A DNA stretch of 64,000 nucleotides from Andreprevotia lacus DSM 23236 (GTDB lineage Bacteria; Pseudomonadota; Gammaproteobacteria; Burkholderiales; Chitinibacteraceae): NCBI RefSeq assembly GCF_900176275.1, contig NZ_FWXD01000002.1:239364-303363 (forward strand). The letters are read 5' to 3'. The notes under the pieces are model-generated. The model was not told where the DNA came from. It made no database searches and saw nothing but the letters and a program-made list of their open reading frames with translations. The position numbers and the translations under genes were made by a program. Each line of letters begins with the position of its first letter. The stretch's first letter is position 1. Positions 1-8,210 of this stretch are shown here, in pieces.

Positions 1-75
1 CGCCTGTTGCTGGCGCTGGAGCTGACCGGGCTGGCAGACCGCCTGAGCGGCCCGCAAGCCGCTCAATCCGCGTAA
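1..75 (+). CDS. C-terminal end of an unidentified protein (partial)
   Basis: An open frame enters from the left edge and gives 24 residues ending in TAA at 75. The residues LLLALELTGLADRLSG read like the last helix of a winged-helix domain. The C-terminus of DprA/Smf is one possibility, but the piece is too short to identify. The end overlaps the 3' end of the convergent DeoR-type gene by 13 bases. Confidence 0.35.
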   Translation, partial: RLLLALELTGLADRLSGPQAAQSA

Positions 76-854
76 ATCACGCTCATGCCGACCTGATCGG
101 CAATGCGCATGGCGTCGGCCGGCAGTTCTCGGTCGACGATCCAGCTGCGCACGTCTTCGAAGCGGGCAACCGGCGCAAAGGTGCGCTGGCCCCATTTGTC
201 GCTGCCGACGATGGCGCAGGTTTCCGCACTGCGCGCCATCACGGCGCGTTTTACTTGCGCTTCCTGATGGTTGGAGTTGGTCCAGCCGGCCAGCGTATCG
301 ACGCCACCGGCGCCCATGAAGAACAGGTCGAAATGGAAGCCGGCAATCTGCTCCAGCGCGGCCGGGCCGACGGTGCTGAAGGCGTTCTGGTAAACCTCGC
401 CGCCGATCAGATGCAGGCTGTACGGCGTCTGGCCCGATAGCTCGGTGGCGATGTTGATGCCGTGGGTGACGATGGACAGCTGGCGCACGTCGGGCAGGCC
501 GCTGCGGATGGCGCGGGCGATTTCCATCGCCGTGGTGCCGGCATCCAGATAAATGGCCATGCCGTTGCGCAGCAGGCTGGCGGCGGTATGGCCGATGCGC
601 TGCTTTTGCGCCTGGCCCTGCTGCACGCGCTGCGGGTAGCCCACGTCGTGGCTGATCAGCACCGCGCCGCCGTGCACGCGCTTGAGCAGGCCGCGTGCTT
701 CCAGCTCCTGCAGGTCGCGCCGCACGGTCATTTCGGACAGCTTGAACTGCTCGGCCAGCTCGCGTACGCGGCATTCGCCCTTGTTGGCGAGCAAGGTCAT
801 GATCAGTTGCATGCGGTGATCCGCAAGCGGGGTAAGGTTGGGTGCGTTATCCAT
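63..854 (-). CDS. DeoR-family transcriptional regulator
   Basis: A 263-residue DeoR-type repressor of sugar catabolism. The N-terminal winged helix carries the family signature around MTVRRDLQELEARGLLKRV and HGGA, with 'LSEMTVRRDL' as the recognition helix. The rest is the DeoR C-terminal sensor domain (DAGTTAMEIA, THGINIATEL, DLFFMGAGGV), which in this family binds a phosphorylated sugar. The ATG at 854 is preferred over a longer in-frame start at 878 because it overlaps the stop of the upstream kinase (ATGGATAA), implying translational coupling. It is the last gene of the sugar operon. By context it probably controls that operon and senses a kinase product made by the genes before it. Confidence 0.9.
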   Translation of the reverse strand: MDNAPNLTPLADHRMQLIMTLLANKGECRVRELAEQFKLSEMTVRRDLQELEARGLLKRVHGGAVLISHDVGYPQRVQQGQAQKQRIGHTAASLLRNGMAIYLDAGTTAMEIARAIRSGLPDVRQLSIVTHGINIATELSGQTPYSLHLIGGEVYQNAFSTVGPAALEQIAGFHFDLFFMGAGGVDTLAGWTNSNHQEAQVKRAVMARSAETCAIVGSDKWGQRTFAPVARFEDVRSWIVDRELPADAMRIADQVGMSVIYAD

Positions 855-1773
855 CGTTCTTCGTCCCGGCCTCGGCAATCAGTGCCTCGACCTCTGCCCA
901 GCCGGGCGCGTAGGCGCCATTATGCCGGCATGCTGCTGCCGCAGTCGCGGCGGCGAAGTCCAGATGTGCCGATAAAGCCGCACCCGGCCGTGTCAGCAGG
1001 CTGGCCATCCAGCCGCCCATGCTGGCGTCACCGGCGCCCACGGTGTCTTTGACCTCGACCGCATACACGCCGCGCTCGACCGTGGCTGTCGGCGTCAGCA
1101 GGCTCATGCCGGCCGCGCCGCGCGTGAACAGGATGCTGGCCTGCGGAGCCCAGCTGCGCAGCATGGCCAGCGCGTCGCCTTCGCTCACGCCGGGGAAGAG
1201 GTGGGCGATGTCCTCGTCGGAGATCTTGATGTAGTCAGCCAGCGTCACCATGCGCTGCAGGATGGGGCGATAGCCGCTGTCCATCAGCGCGCGGTAGTTG
1301 GGGTCGAAGCAGATGCGCTTGCCGGCCGCCTTCACTGCGGCGGCGGTATCCAGCAGGCGTGCCGCCAGCGGCTGGCGGTACAGGCTGATCGAGCCGAAGT
1401 GCACGATCTGCGCATCATCCAGCCAGCCGGCGGGCAGGCGCTCGGGGTTGAAATGCAGGTCGGCGCTGTCATCACCGATAAAGAAATACTGCGGCGGGTG
1501 TTTGGAGGTGACCATGGCCAGGAAGGGTGCACGCGCATGGCGCTGCAGGTAGCGCAGGTCCAGCCCGGCCTCGGCCGACAGGGTGGCGATCTCGTCGCCA
1601 AAGGTATCCATGCTGACCGCGCCGGCAAAGCCGGTGGCAATACCCAGCCGCGCACCCACGCGCGCCACGTTCCAGCACGAGCCACCGGCCACCGCGCGCC
1701 AGTGCGGGCCGTCCTCGCGGATGAAGTCGGTCAGGGCTTCGCCAAACACGACGAAACGGGCGTTGTTGCTCAT
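847..1773 (-). CDS. PfkB-family carbohydrate kinase, fructokinase-like
   Basis: A 308-residue PfkB/ribokinase-fold sugar kinase. The N-terminal glycine-rich motif is seen as AVAGGSCWNVARVGARLG, and the C-terminal anion hole and catalytic base motif as DTVGAGDASMGG. Length and the opening 'VVFGEALTDFI' fit fructokinase-type members better than ribokinase, but specificity cannot be read from sequence. The start at 1773 has an AGGAG Shine-Dalgarno and overlaps the stop of the preceding PfkB gene (ATGA). A longer reading frame to 2049 is only frame overlap with that gene. It follows a second PfkB kinase and an FGGY kinase in one operon, so three sugar kinases are co-transcribed. Confidence 0.88.
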   Translation of the reverse strand: MSNNARFVVFGEALTDFIREDGPHWRAVAGGSCWNVARVGARLGIATGFAGAVSMDTFGDEIATLSAEAGLDLRYLQRHARAPFLAMVTSKHPPQYFFIGDDSADLHFNPERLPAGWLDDAQIVHFGSISLYRQPLAARLLDTAAAVKAAGKRICFDPNYRALMDSGYRPILQRMVTLADYIKISDEDIAHLFPGVSEGDALAMLRSWAPQASILFTRGAAGMSLLTPTATVERGVYAVEVKDTVGAGDASMGGWMASLLTRPGAALSAHLDFAAATAAAACRHNGAYAPGWAEVEALIAEAGTKNDG

Positions 1774-2759
1774 ACGGACTCCTGCCCGGCCTTGGCGGCA
1801 ACGGGGATGATGGTTGCGGCCAGTGCTTCGGCCTCGTTGCGCCGGGCAAAGCCCTTGCCGCCGCCGAACACGGTGGTGGATAGTCCCCCGCAGGCGCTGG
1901 CCAGCCGCCCGGCCTCGGCCAGCGGCAGTTCGTCCAGCAGCGCGGCCAGCAGGCCGGCGGCAAAGGCATCGCCAGCGCCGGTGGTATCCACGGTGGCCAC
2001 CTTGGCGGGCGGCAGATGATACCGCAAGCCCGCCGCATCGCCGATCCACGCGCCGTGCGCACCATCGGTGACGGCGACGACCTTGCGCACACCCAGCGCA
2101 AACAACTGGTCGATCTGTTCATGCGGGTCGGTCGCGCCGACGATGTGTTCGGCTTCGTCACGACTGGGGGTATATACGTCTATCCACGGTAGCAGCGGCG
2201 AAATCACCCGGCGCCAGCGCGCGTGTGCATCCCACACGCCATCCAGCGCGGTCAGATAGCCCAACGCGGTGGCTTCGCGCAGCAGCGCCACGGCCGGGCT
2301 GCCGTCACCGGCCTCCAGCGCCGGCAGCGCAAAATAGCCGGCCAGATGAAAAGCGCGTGCTCCGGCTGCACGGGCAGCAACGAGCGGGATGTCCGCGGCA
2401 CTCAACAGCCCCTGCGCGCCGGTGGCCTGCAGGAAACTGCGCTCGGCATCGGGGGCAACCATCACCATGGTGGCGGCCGAATGGCTGCCCGGCTTGTGGC
2501 TCAGCCAGCGTGTATCCAGCCCTGCCTCCTCGGCCAGACCAACCACCACGCGGCCGAGCAGATCGTCACCCACCGCTGCGGCAATGGCGACGCGATAGCC
2601 CAGGCTGACCAGATGCGCGCCGGTATTGGCGGCCGAGCCTCCCAGGTGCGCGCCGACCCGTTCGACGTTGCCGAGTTTGCCGCGTGCCGGAAACTGGTTG
2701 ACCGGATAGGCCAGCAGATCGGCCACCATGCAGCCGGCGGTCAGGATGTCGATGCGCAT
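1770..2759 (-). CDS. PfkB-family carbohydrate kinase, ribokinase-like
   Basis: A 329-residue PfkB-family kinase. It has the N-terminal signature HLGGSAANTGAHLVSLGY, which orders the sugar site, and the C-terminal DTTGAGDAFAAGLLAAL containing the catalytic Asp and anion hole. The 'DTTGAGDAF' form and the length are ribokinase-like. The start at 2759 lies inside the 3' end of the FGGY kinase gene (19-base overlap). Its stop overlaps the start of the next PfkB kinase (ATGA). The substrate is unknown. Being paired with a second, only distantly similar PfkB kinase suggests different substrates or successive phosphorylations, not a simple duplication. Confidence 0.88.
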   Translation of the reverse strand: MRIDILTAGCMVADLLAYPVNQFPARGKLGNVERVGAHLGGSAANTGAHLVSLGYRVAIAAAVGDDLLGRVVVGLAEEAGLDTRWLSHKPGSHSAATMVMVAPDAERSFLQATGAQGLLSAADIPLVAARAAGARAFHLAGYFALPALEAGDGSPAVALLREATALGYLTALDGVWDAHARWRRVISPLLPWIDVYTPSRDEAEHIVGATDPHEQIDQLFALGVRKVVAVTDGAHGAWIGDAAGLRYHLPPAKVATVDTTGAGDAFAAGLLAALLDELPLAEAGRLASACGGLSTTVFGGGKGFARRNEAEALAATIIPVAAKAGQESV

Positions 2760-4198
2760 GCGGCAGCCCCGTCGAACCAGCCTTCCAGCCGGCGATACAA
2801 ATCCAGAAATCGTTGATAGCGGGCATCATTGCTGCCCTGCGGTTCACCCAGCGGGGTGATGGCCGGGGCCAGCCGGCGCACATCGGCCAGGTGCAATGCC
2901 CCGGCGGCCATGCCGCCCAGCAGTGCTGCGCCGCGTGCCGATGCATTGGGGCAGGCCACAGCATCCATGGGCAGGCCCAGCGTGTCGATCAGCAGCCGCT
3001 GCCATTGCGGGTGCACCGAGCCACCGCCGGCAAGGCGCAGCCGTGTCGGTGCGATGCCGTTGTTGCGCAGTGCATCCAGCCCGGCGCGGATGGCACAGGC
3101 CACGCCTTCCAGCGCTGCACGCATCAGGGTGCCGGCGTCATCGTTGGCGCGTGCGCCCACCCAGGCGGCTTGCGCAGCCGGGTTCATCCACGGCGAACGT
3201 TCGCCCGCCAGATAGGGCAGGAAGACGACCTGGCTGGCGGCCGCTTGCGGTGCGAATGCATGCTGGTAAACCTCGTCCCAGCTCAGGCCGAGTTGCTTGC
3301 GCGCCCATTCCAGCGCCACGCCACCGTTGAGCATGGCCGCCATGGCATACCAGCCCGGCAGCCCGTCGTTTTGTACCGCGCAATAGCTGTTGGTATTGCG
3401 CGCATACGCTGCTGGCGCGTTGCGCATCACGATCAGTTGCGCGCCGCTGCCGGTGGTGAGTTGTGCTGCGCCATCGTCATACAGCCCGCTGCCAAAGGCG
3501 GCGGCTGGCGTATCGCCCGCGCCGATGGCCACAGGTATGCCGACCGGCAGGCCCAGCTCGCGCGCCATGGCACTACTCAGCTCGCCTGCAGATTCGGCCG
3601 AGCCGTGCAGTGGTGCGAACAAGCGCTCGGGCAGGCCCAGGCGGTTGATCAGCGCGAGATCCCACTGGCCGTTGCGGTCGGCCAGCAGGGTGCCGCTGGC
3701 GTCGCTCGGGTCGGCGGCGGCTTCGCCGGTCAGCTTGAGGCGCAGCCAGTCCTTGGGTTGCAGCGCCCAGCGTGCGGCAGCCAGCACATCCGGCATGCCC
3801 TGCGCGAACCACGCCAGGATCGGCCCGGCCATGCCGGGGGCCAGTGCGTTGCCGTTGCGCTCGGCACTGCCGGCAGGAAACGCCGGCAGGATGTCGGTGG
3901 CGCGCTGGTCCAGCCACAGCACGGCCGGGTTGCGGGTGATGCCCTTGCCATCGCACAGCACCACGCCGTGCATCTGGCCGGACAGCCCTATGCCCTGCAC
4001 GGCGCTGCGCAGCTCGGCCGGCAGGCTGCGGATTGCATCGCGTACCACGCGCCACCAGTGCGCCGGGTCGGTCTCATGCCAGCCGGCGCGCGGGCTGGTG
4101 ACGGCGTAGCTGCCGCCGGCTTCGGCCAGTGTGTGGCCGTCGGCAGACAACAGCAATACCTTGGCCGACCCTGTGCCTATGTCTATGCCCAGAAACAC
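2741..4198 (-). CDS. xylB: FGGY-family kinase, xylulokinase type
   Basis: A 485-residue FGGY carbohydrate kinase, collinear with E. coli XylB (484 residues). The first actin-like domain starts MFLGIDIGTGSAKVLLL (ATP phosphate loop). It continues with GIGLSGQMHGVVL and NPAVLWLDQRAT, the xylulokinase sugar-binding region, and then IGAGDTPAAAFGSG with the catalytic Asp. The second domain has FLPYLAGERSPWMNPAAQAAW and RLRLAGGGSVHPQWQRLL (adenine site). D-xylulose phosphorylation is the best guess, but related FGGY kinases act on other ketoses. It lies between the permease gene (9-bp gap) and the PfkB kinases. There is no xylose isomerase or pentitol dehydrogenase in the operon, so a ketose may be imported directly. 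Confidence 0.85.
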   Translation of the reverse strand: MFLGIDIGTGSAKVLLLSADGHTLAEAGGSYAVTSPRAGWHETDPAHWWRVVRDAIRSLPAELRSAVQGIGLSGQMHGVVLCDGKGITRNPAVLWLDQRATDILPAFPAGSAERNGNALAPGMAGPILAWFAQGMPDVLAAARWALQPKDWLRLKLTGEAAADPSDASGTLLADRNGQWDLALINRLGLPERLFAPLHGSAESAGELSSAMARELGLPVGIPVAIGAGDTPAAAFGSGLYDDGAAQLTTGSGAQLIVMRNAPAAYARNTNSYCAVQNDGLPGWYAMAAMLNGGVALEWARKQLGLSWDEVYQHAFAPQAAASQVVFLPYLAGERSPWMNPAAQAAWVGARANDDAGTLMRAALEGVACAIRAGLDALRNNGIAPTRLRLAGGGSVHPQWQRLLIDTLGLPMDAVACPNASARGAALLGGMAAGALHLADVRRLAPAITPLGEPQGSNDARYQRFLDLYRRLEGWFDGAAACASTS

Positions 4199-4207
4199 GG
4201 TGTTTCC

Positions 4208-5233
4208 TCAGTTGAGTGCGGCTTGCTTCTGGCGCCACTTGTCGAGGATCACCGCCAGCACGATCACTGCGCCCTTGGCCACGTATTGCCAGAACGACGA
4301 TAGGCCGAGAATGGTCAGGCCGTTGTTCATCACGCCGATGATGAGCGCGCCGATCACAGTGCCCCAGATGGTGCCGACCCCGCCCATCAGGCTGGTGCCG
4401 CCCAGCACCACGGCAGCAATCGCATCCAGCTCGTAGCCCACGCCCCAGTTGCCGTTGGCGCCGTACAGCCGGCTGGACGACATGGCGCCCGCCAAGCCGG
4501 AGAAGAAGCCGCTGATCGAGTACACGAACAACAGCACGAAGCTCACCTTGATGCCGGTCAGCCTTGCCGCTTGCGGGTTACCGCCCACGGCATAGATATG
4601 CAGGCCGAGCACGGTCTTTTTCAGGATGAACCACGACAACAGCACCACGCCGGCGGCAATCCAGATCAGCCATGGCAGGCCGAGGAAATCGCCGTTGCCT
4701 ATCCATTCAAAGCTGGGAATCTGCTGGTTCAGCACCGTGGTGCCGTCGGCAAACAGATAGGCCGCGCCGCGCAGTGCCGTCATCGTGCCCAAGGTCACCA
4801 CGAAGGGGTTGATGCTGAGGAAGGACACCATGCTGCCGTTCAGCATGCCCATCACCAGTCCGGCAATCAGGAAGGTCGGGATCGCCAGCGCCGGCGCATG
4901 GCCGGGCAGCGAGACCAGCATGCCCAGCACGGCCGATACGGCCAGCATGGAGCCGACCGACAGGTCGATGCCGGCAGTGAGGATGACGAAGGTCATGCCG
5001 CAGGCCAGCACCAGGTTGATGGCCACCTGGCGCAGGATGTTCATGGTGTTGTCGGCCGTCATGAAGTTGGACGTGCCGTCGGCGCTGAAATACACCGTCA
5101 GGCCGTAGAAGACCAGATACAGCACGATCAGCACCGGCAGCATGCCGAGCCGGTTGAACAGGTGGCCGACGAGGTTGCCGTGGCGCTTGGCGCCTGCCGC
5201 CTGTGCGGTGTCGGAAATGGCGTGGGTGGACAT
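4208..5233 (-). CDS. Sugar ABC transporter permease, RbsC type
   Basis: A 341-residue integral membrane permease of the ribose/xylose/galactoside class (BPD_transp_2). It has many hydrophobic helices. The conserved loop 'LTAGIDLSVGSMLAVSAVLG' typical of RbsC, and 'AVGGNPQAARLTGI', which forms the contact with the ATPase, are both visible. It would form the inner-membrane channel together with the ATPase encoded 10 bp upstream and the periplasmic binding protein. The start at 5233 has an AGGAG Shine-Dalgarno. An upstream in-frame ATG would overlap the ATPase stop and lacks such a site. The sugar is unknown. Confidence 0.9.
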   Translation of the reverse strand: MSTHAISDTAQAAGAKRHGNLVGHLFNRLGMLPVLIVLYLVFYGLTVYFSADGTSNFMTADNTMNILRQVAINLVLACGMTFVILTAGIDLSVGSMLAVSAVLGMLVSLPGHAPALAIPTFLIAGLVMGMLNGSMVSFLSINPFVVTLGTMTALRGAAYLFADGTTVLNQQIPSFEWIGNGDFLGLPWLIWIAAGVVLLSWFILKKTVLGLHIYAVGGNPQAARLTGIKVSFVLLFVYSISGFFSGLAGAMSSSRLYGANGNWGVGYELDAIAAVVLGGTSLMGGVGTIWGTVIGALIIGVMNNGLTILGLSSFWQYVAKGAVIVLAVILDKWRQKQAALN

Positions 5234-5243
5234 GGTTGTGCTC

Positions 5244-6779
5244 CTAGGCGGCCTGCAGCGCGACGGGCGCATTGGCAGCGGGTTCGCCGGCATGGGTGGC
5301 CAGCGTCATGATGTTTTCCTGGGTAACGGCGTCGCCGCTGACTTCGCCTGTGATCTGGCCTTCACGCATCACCACCACGCGGTCGCAGATGCCGATCACT
5401 TCGGGCAGCTCGCTGGAGATCACCACTACGGCCACGCCCTGCAGCGACAGTTCGTGGATGATGCGGTAAATCTCGCTCTTGGCGCCGACATCCACGCCGC
5501 GCGTGGGCTCGTCGAGAATGAGCACGCGCGGTTTGATTTCCAGCCAGCGCGCCAGCAGCACTTTCTGCTGGTTGCCGCCCGACAGTCCGCCGACGATGCC
5601 GGCCGGGCCGGGCACCTTGATGTTGAGGCGGGCAATGGCATCCTGGGTGAGCTTTTCCAGCGCCTTGTGGTTGATGATGCCGGCACGGGCGTGCTGGCTC
5701 ACCACGTTCAAGGTGGTGTTGGTCAGCGCAGACAGCTGCAGGAACAGGCCTTGGCCCTTGCGGTCTTCCGGCAGATAGCCGATGCCCAGCTTGATGGCCG
5801 ACAGCGGGTCGGGTGTTTGTACCGGCTGGCCGTCGATGCGGATTTCGCCGCTGTGCTTGCGGTCTGCACCGAAAATCAGCCGCGCCAGCTCGGTACGGCC
5901 GGCGCCGACCAGCCCGGCCAGCCCGACGACTTCGCCCGCGCGCACGCTGAACGAGGCCGGTTTGACCTTGGCGCCACTGAGGTTTTCCACTTCCAGCATC
6001 ATGCGGCCCGGCACGCGACCGGCCTTGTGCTGGTAAAAGTCGCCCAGCGGGCGGCCCACCATCATTTGCACGATGCGGGTGGGGTCGAGTTCGTCGCGGG
6101 TCATTTCGCCCACATAACCGCCGTCGCGCAGCACGGTCACCCGGTCGGCCAGTGCGTGCACTTCGGCCATGCGGTGGCTGATGTAGATGACGGCAATGCC
6201 TTCGTCACGCAGTTTGCGCACCACGCGGAACAGGTGCTCGGTCTCGCGGTCGGACAGCGCGGCGGTCGGCTCGTCCATGATCAGCACGCGGCCCTTGTGC
6301 ACCAGCGCGCGGGCGATTTCCACCTGCTGTTGCTCGGCGATCGACAGTTTGCCGGCGTGGGTGTCGGCATTGAACGGCGCACCCAGCATTTTCAGCACGT
6401 CGTTGGTCCACATGCGCATGCTGGCGTGGTCAACGAGGCCGAAGCGGCCACGCGGCTCGCTGCCCATAAAGACGTTCTCGGCCACCGTGAGGTTGGTCGA
6501 GACACTCAATTCCTGATAAATCAGATTGATGCCGGCGCGGCGGCCGTCACTCGGCCCCTTGATGGCAATCGGCTTGCCATCGAGCAAAATCTGCCCCGAA
6601 TCGGGTTGATAGACGCCGGAGAGGATTTTCATCAGCGTCGATTTGCCTGCGCCGTTCTCGCCCATCAGCGCGTGGATTTCACCCGCGCGTATGGTCAGGC
6701 GCATGTCCGACAGCGCGCGGGTGGCCCCGAAACGCTTGTTGATGCCGGACATTTCCAGAATGACTTCGTTGGTCATCAT
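5244..6779 (-). CDS. Sugar ABC transporter ATP-binding protein, RbsA type
   Basis: A 511-residue tandem ATPase of the RbsA/MglA/XylG class. The first nucleotide-binding domain has Walker [10 protein letters not shown], a degenerate signature [15 protein letters not shown] and Walker [12 protein letters not shown]. The second has the altered Walker [17 protein letters not shown] (lysine replaced by arginine, normal for this subfamily), signature [15 protein letters not shown] and Walker [17 protein letters not shown]. It powers import through the RbsC-type permease. The start is ATG ATG at 6779/6776 behind AAGGAAG. The gene lies about 100 bp after the binding-protein gene, with a strong hairpin in the gap. 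Confidence 0.93.
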   Translation of the reverse strand: MMTNEVILEMSGINKRFGATRALSDMRLTIRAGEIHALMGENGAGKSTLMKILSGVYQPDSGQILLDGKPIAIKGPSDGRRAGINLIYQELSVSTNLTVAENVFMGSEPRGRFGLVDHASMRMWTNDVLKMLGAPFNADTHAGKLSIAEQQQVEIARALVHKGRVLIMDEPTAALSDRETEHLFRVVRKLRDEGIAVIYISHRMAEVHALADRVTVLRDGGYVGEMTRDELDPTRIVQMMVGRPLGDFYQHKAGRVPGRMMLEVENLSGAKVKPASFSVRAGEVVGLAGLVGAGRTELARLIFGADRKHSGEIRIDGQPVQTPDPLSAIKLGIGYLPEDRKGQGLFLQLSALTNTTLNVVSQHARAGIINHKALEKLTQDAIARLNIKVPGPAGIVGGLSGGNQQKVLLARWLEIKPRVLILDEPTRGVDVGAKSEIYRIIHELSLQGVAVVVISSELPEVIGICDRVVVMREGQITGEVSGDAVTQENIMTLATHAGEPAANAPVALQAA

Positions 6780-6795
6780 GTGCTTCCTTCTCGCT

Positions 6796-6820
6796 GGCCG
6801 GCAATGTGGCATTGCCGGCC
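6796..6820 (-). promoter_or_regulatory. Intercistronic hairpin between binding-protein and ATPase genes
   Basis: A perfect 11-bp inverted repeat (GGCCGGCAATG / CATTGCCGGCC) with a 3-nt loop lies just upstream of the ATPase Shine-Dalgarno. No U-run follows, so it is not a classical terminator. Such hairpins after binding-protein genes usually protect the upstream mRNA and raise binding-protein yield over transporter subunits; that role is inferred here. Confidence 0.6.
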
Positions 6821-6878
6821 CGGTCGGGGGCGGCAGGCGCTGCGTGGCCGCGCCGCCGCCATCCCTGCTCAGTTCGGG

Positions 6879-7820
6879 TCAGTTCTTCACCCAGCCCTGA
6901 TAGCTGCCGACGTTTTCCTTGGTGACCGGCGGCGTGGGCAACATGATCACCGGGGTGGCCGGCTTCTTGCCGTTCATGATGCCGTAGCCGATCTTCACGG
7001 CCTCAATGGACATCTTGTACGGGTTTTGCGCGGTGGTGACGGCGAACAGGCTGTTCTTGTCCTTCAGTGCGACTTCGGCATCCGGTGCGCCATCGACCGA
7101 GGCAATCACCTTCACGTCGGTACGCTTGGCCTGCTTGACGGCCAGCTCGGCACCGATGGCCGACGGATCGTTGATGGCAAAGATGGCGTCGATCTTCGGA
7201 TTGGCGGTCAGCAGGTTGGACATCACTTCCATGCCGCCGTCGCGGCTGCCCTTGGCGTCCTGGTTGTCCGACAGCACCTTGATGCCCGGGGTCTTGGCGA
7301 ACTCGGCCTTGCAGCCCTTTACGCGATCAACCACGGCGGTGACCGGCGGGCCGTTGACGATGACCACATTGCCCTTGCCGCCCAGCTTCTTGCTGATGAA
7401 CTTGCACGATTCGGTGCCGGCCATCACGTTGTCCGACATCACGGTGGCGTCTGCGCCTTCGGCGCCCACGTCAACCGCCATCACGACGATGCCGGCAGCC
7501 TTGGCCTTGGCCAGCACGGGGGCGATGCCCTTGGGGTCAACCGCATTGACCAGAATGATGTCGACTTTGTTGGCAATGAAGTTCTCGATCTGGCCGACTT
7601 GGGTATTGAGGTCGTACTTGCTCGATACCGTAGTGACCTTCACGTTCGGATTGATCTTCTTGGCCGATTCTTCCGCACCTTTGCCGATGGCCACGAAGAA
7701 GGGGTTGGCCAGATCGCCGACCGAGACCCCGACGGCCTTGAGCGGTTTGTCGGCGGCGAGGGCGCCGCCACAGCTGATTGCAATCGCGGATGCCATCACG
7801 GCGTTAAGCATGTATTTCAT
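6879..7820 (-). CDS. Periplasmic sugar-binding protein, RbsB type (Peripla_BP_4)
   Basis: A 313-residue substrate-binding protein of the ribose-type ABC transporter, first gene of the operon. The N-terminus is a signal peptide (MKYMLNAVMASAIAISCGGALAA, cleavage near residue 23). The mature protein begins KPLKAVGVSVGDLANPFFVAI, the first strand of the two-lobed fold, with the hinge segments NPKIDAIFAINDPSAIGA and 'VIASVDGAPDA' typical of the family. The ATG at 7820 follows CAGGAGTCGAAAC, a good Shine-Dalgarno. Two mature cysteines could form a disulfide. The ligand is unknown; downstream kinases suggest a ketose or pentose. Expression likely responds to the DeoR regulator acting on the CGAAC repeats upstream. 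Confidence 0.92.
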   Translation of the reverse strand: MKYMLNAVMASAIAISCGGALAADKPLKAVGVSVGDLANPFFVAIGKGAEESAKKINPNVKVTTVSSKYDLNTQVGQIENFIANKVDIILVNAVDPKGIAPVLAKAKAAGIVVMAVDVGAEGADATVMSDNVMAGTESCKFISKKLGGKGNVVIVNGPPVTAVVDRVKGCKAEFAKTPGIKVLSDNQDAKGSRDGGMEVMSNLLTANPKIDAIFAINDPSAIGAELAVKQAKRTDVKVIASVDGAPDAEVALKDKNSLFAVTTAQNPYKMSIEAVKIGYGIMNGKKPATPVIMLPTPPVTKENVGSYQGWVKN

Positions 7821-7879
7821 GTTTCGACTCCTGGTTGTGCTGCAGATAGGCTGCGGCCGGGCCGCGTGGTGCAGCTAAA

Positions 7880-8075
7880 TCGTTGTTCGATTTGGTTTGC
7901 TTTTCCGGCACTTGTGGATCGATTTTGTGAGTTATGCACCGGTATGCGCGTAGTAAAGCGGGAATTTCACCAAAATGCAACATGATTCGCACATTTTACG
8001 CATTGTTTTTGTGCATGGTCCGACGAGTGGATGGCGTTTTTGTGATGTTAAATGTTCGTTTTGGTTCGATTTGCC
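7880..8075 (-). promoter_or_regulatory. Candidate operator region of the sugar operon
   Basis: The region in front of the binding-protein gene is AT-rich compared with its surroundings. It carries repeated CGAAC cores when read on the transcribed strand: one near 7885-7895 (CAAATCGAAC) and two near 8051-8073 (CAAATCGAAC, then CGAACATT six bases on). CGAACAT-like half-sites are known for DeoR-family repressors such as GlpR. The match is by eye; no promoter hexamers could be fixed with confidence. Confidence 0.4.
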
Positions 8076-8144
8076 GCGGGGCCGGAAATGACAGCCCGTT
8101 TGCCTGAAGGCATGGTGATGCGGGCAAAAGGCAGCGGAGCGCGC

Positions 8145-8170
8145 ATAAAAAACCCGGCAAAGCCGGGTTC
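8145..8170 (-). terminator. Rho-independent terminator after the GGDEF-EAL gene
   Basis: Read on the minus strand, GAACCCGGC, a TTT loop and GCCGGGTT are followed by a run of T residues. It lies 40 bp beyond the stop of the GGDEF-EAL gene and separates it from the sugar operon promoter. Confidence 0.85.
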
Positions 8171-8210
8171 CTGGGATTGCCGCTTTGCGGGCAAGGGCTG
8201 CGGGGAGGGC

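Noticed and set aside
5142..7985. A 947-residue open frame on the plus strand
   Set aside because: It runs antisense to three transporter genes with strong motifs. High GC gives long shadow frames. Its composition is His/Gln/Ala-rich and matches no family.
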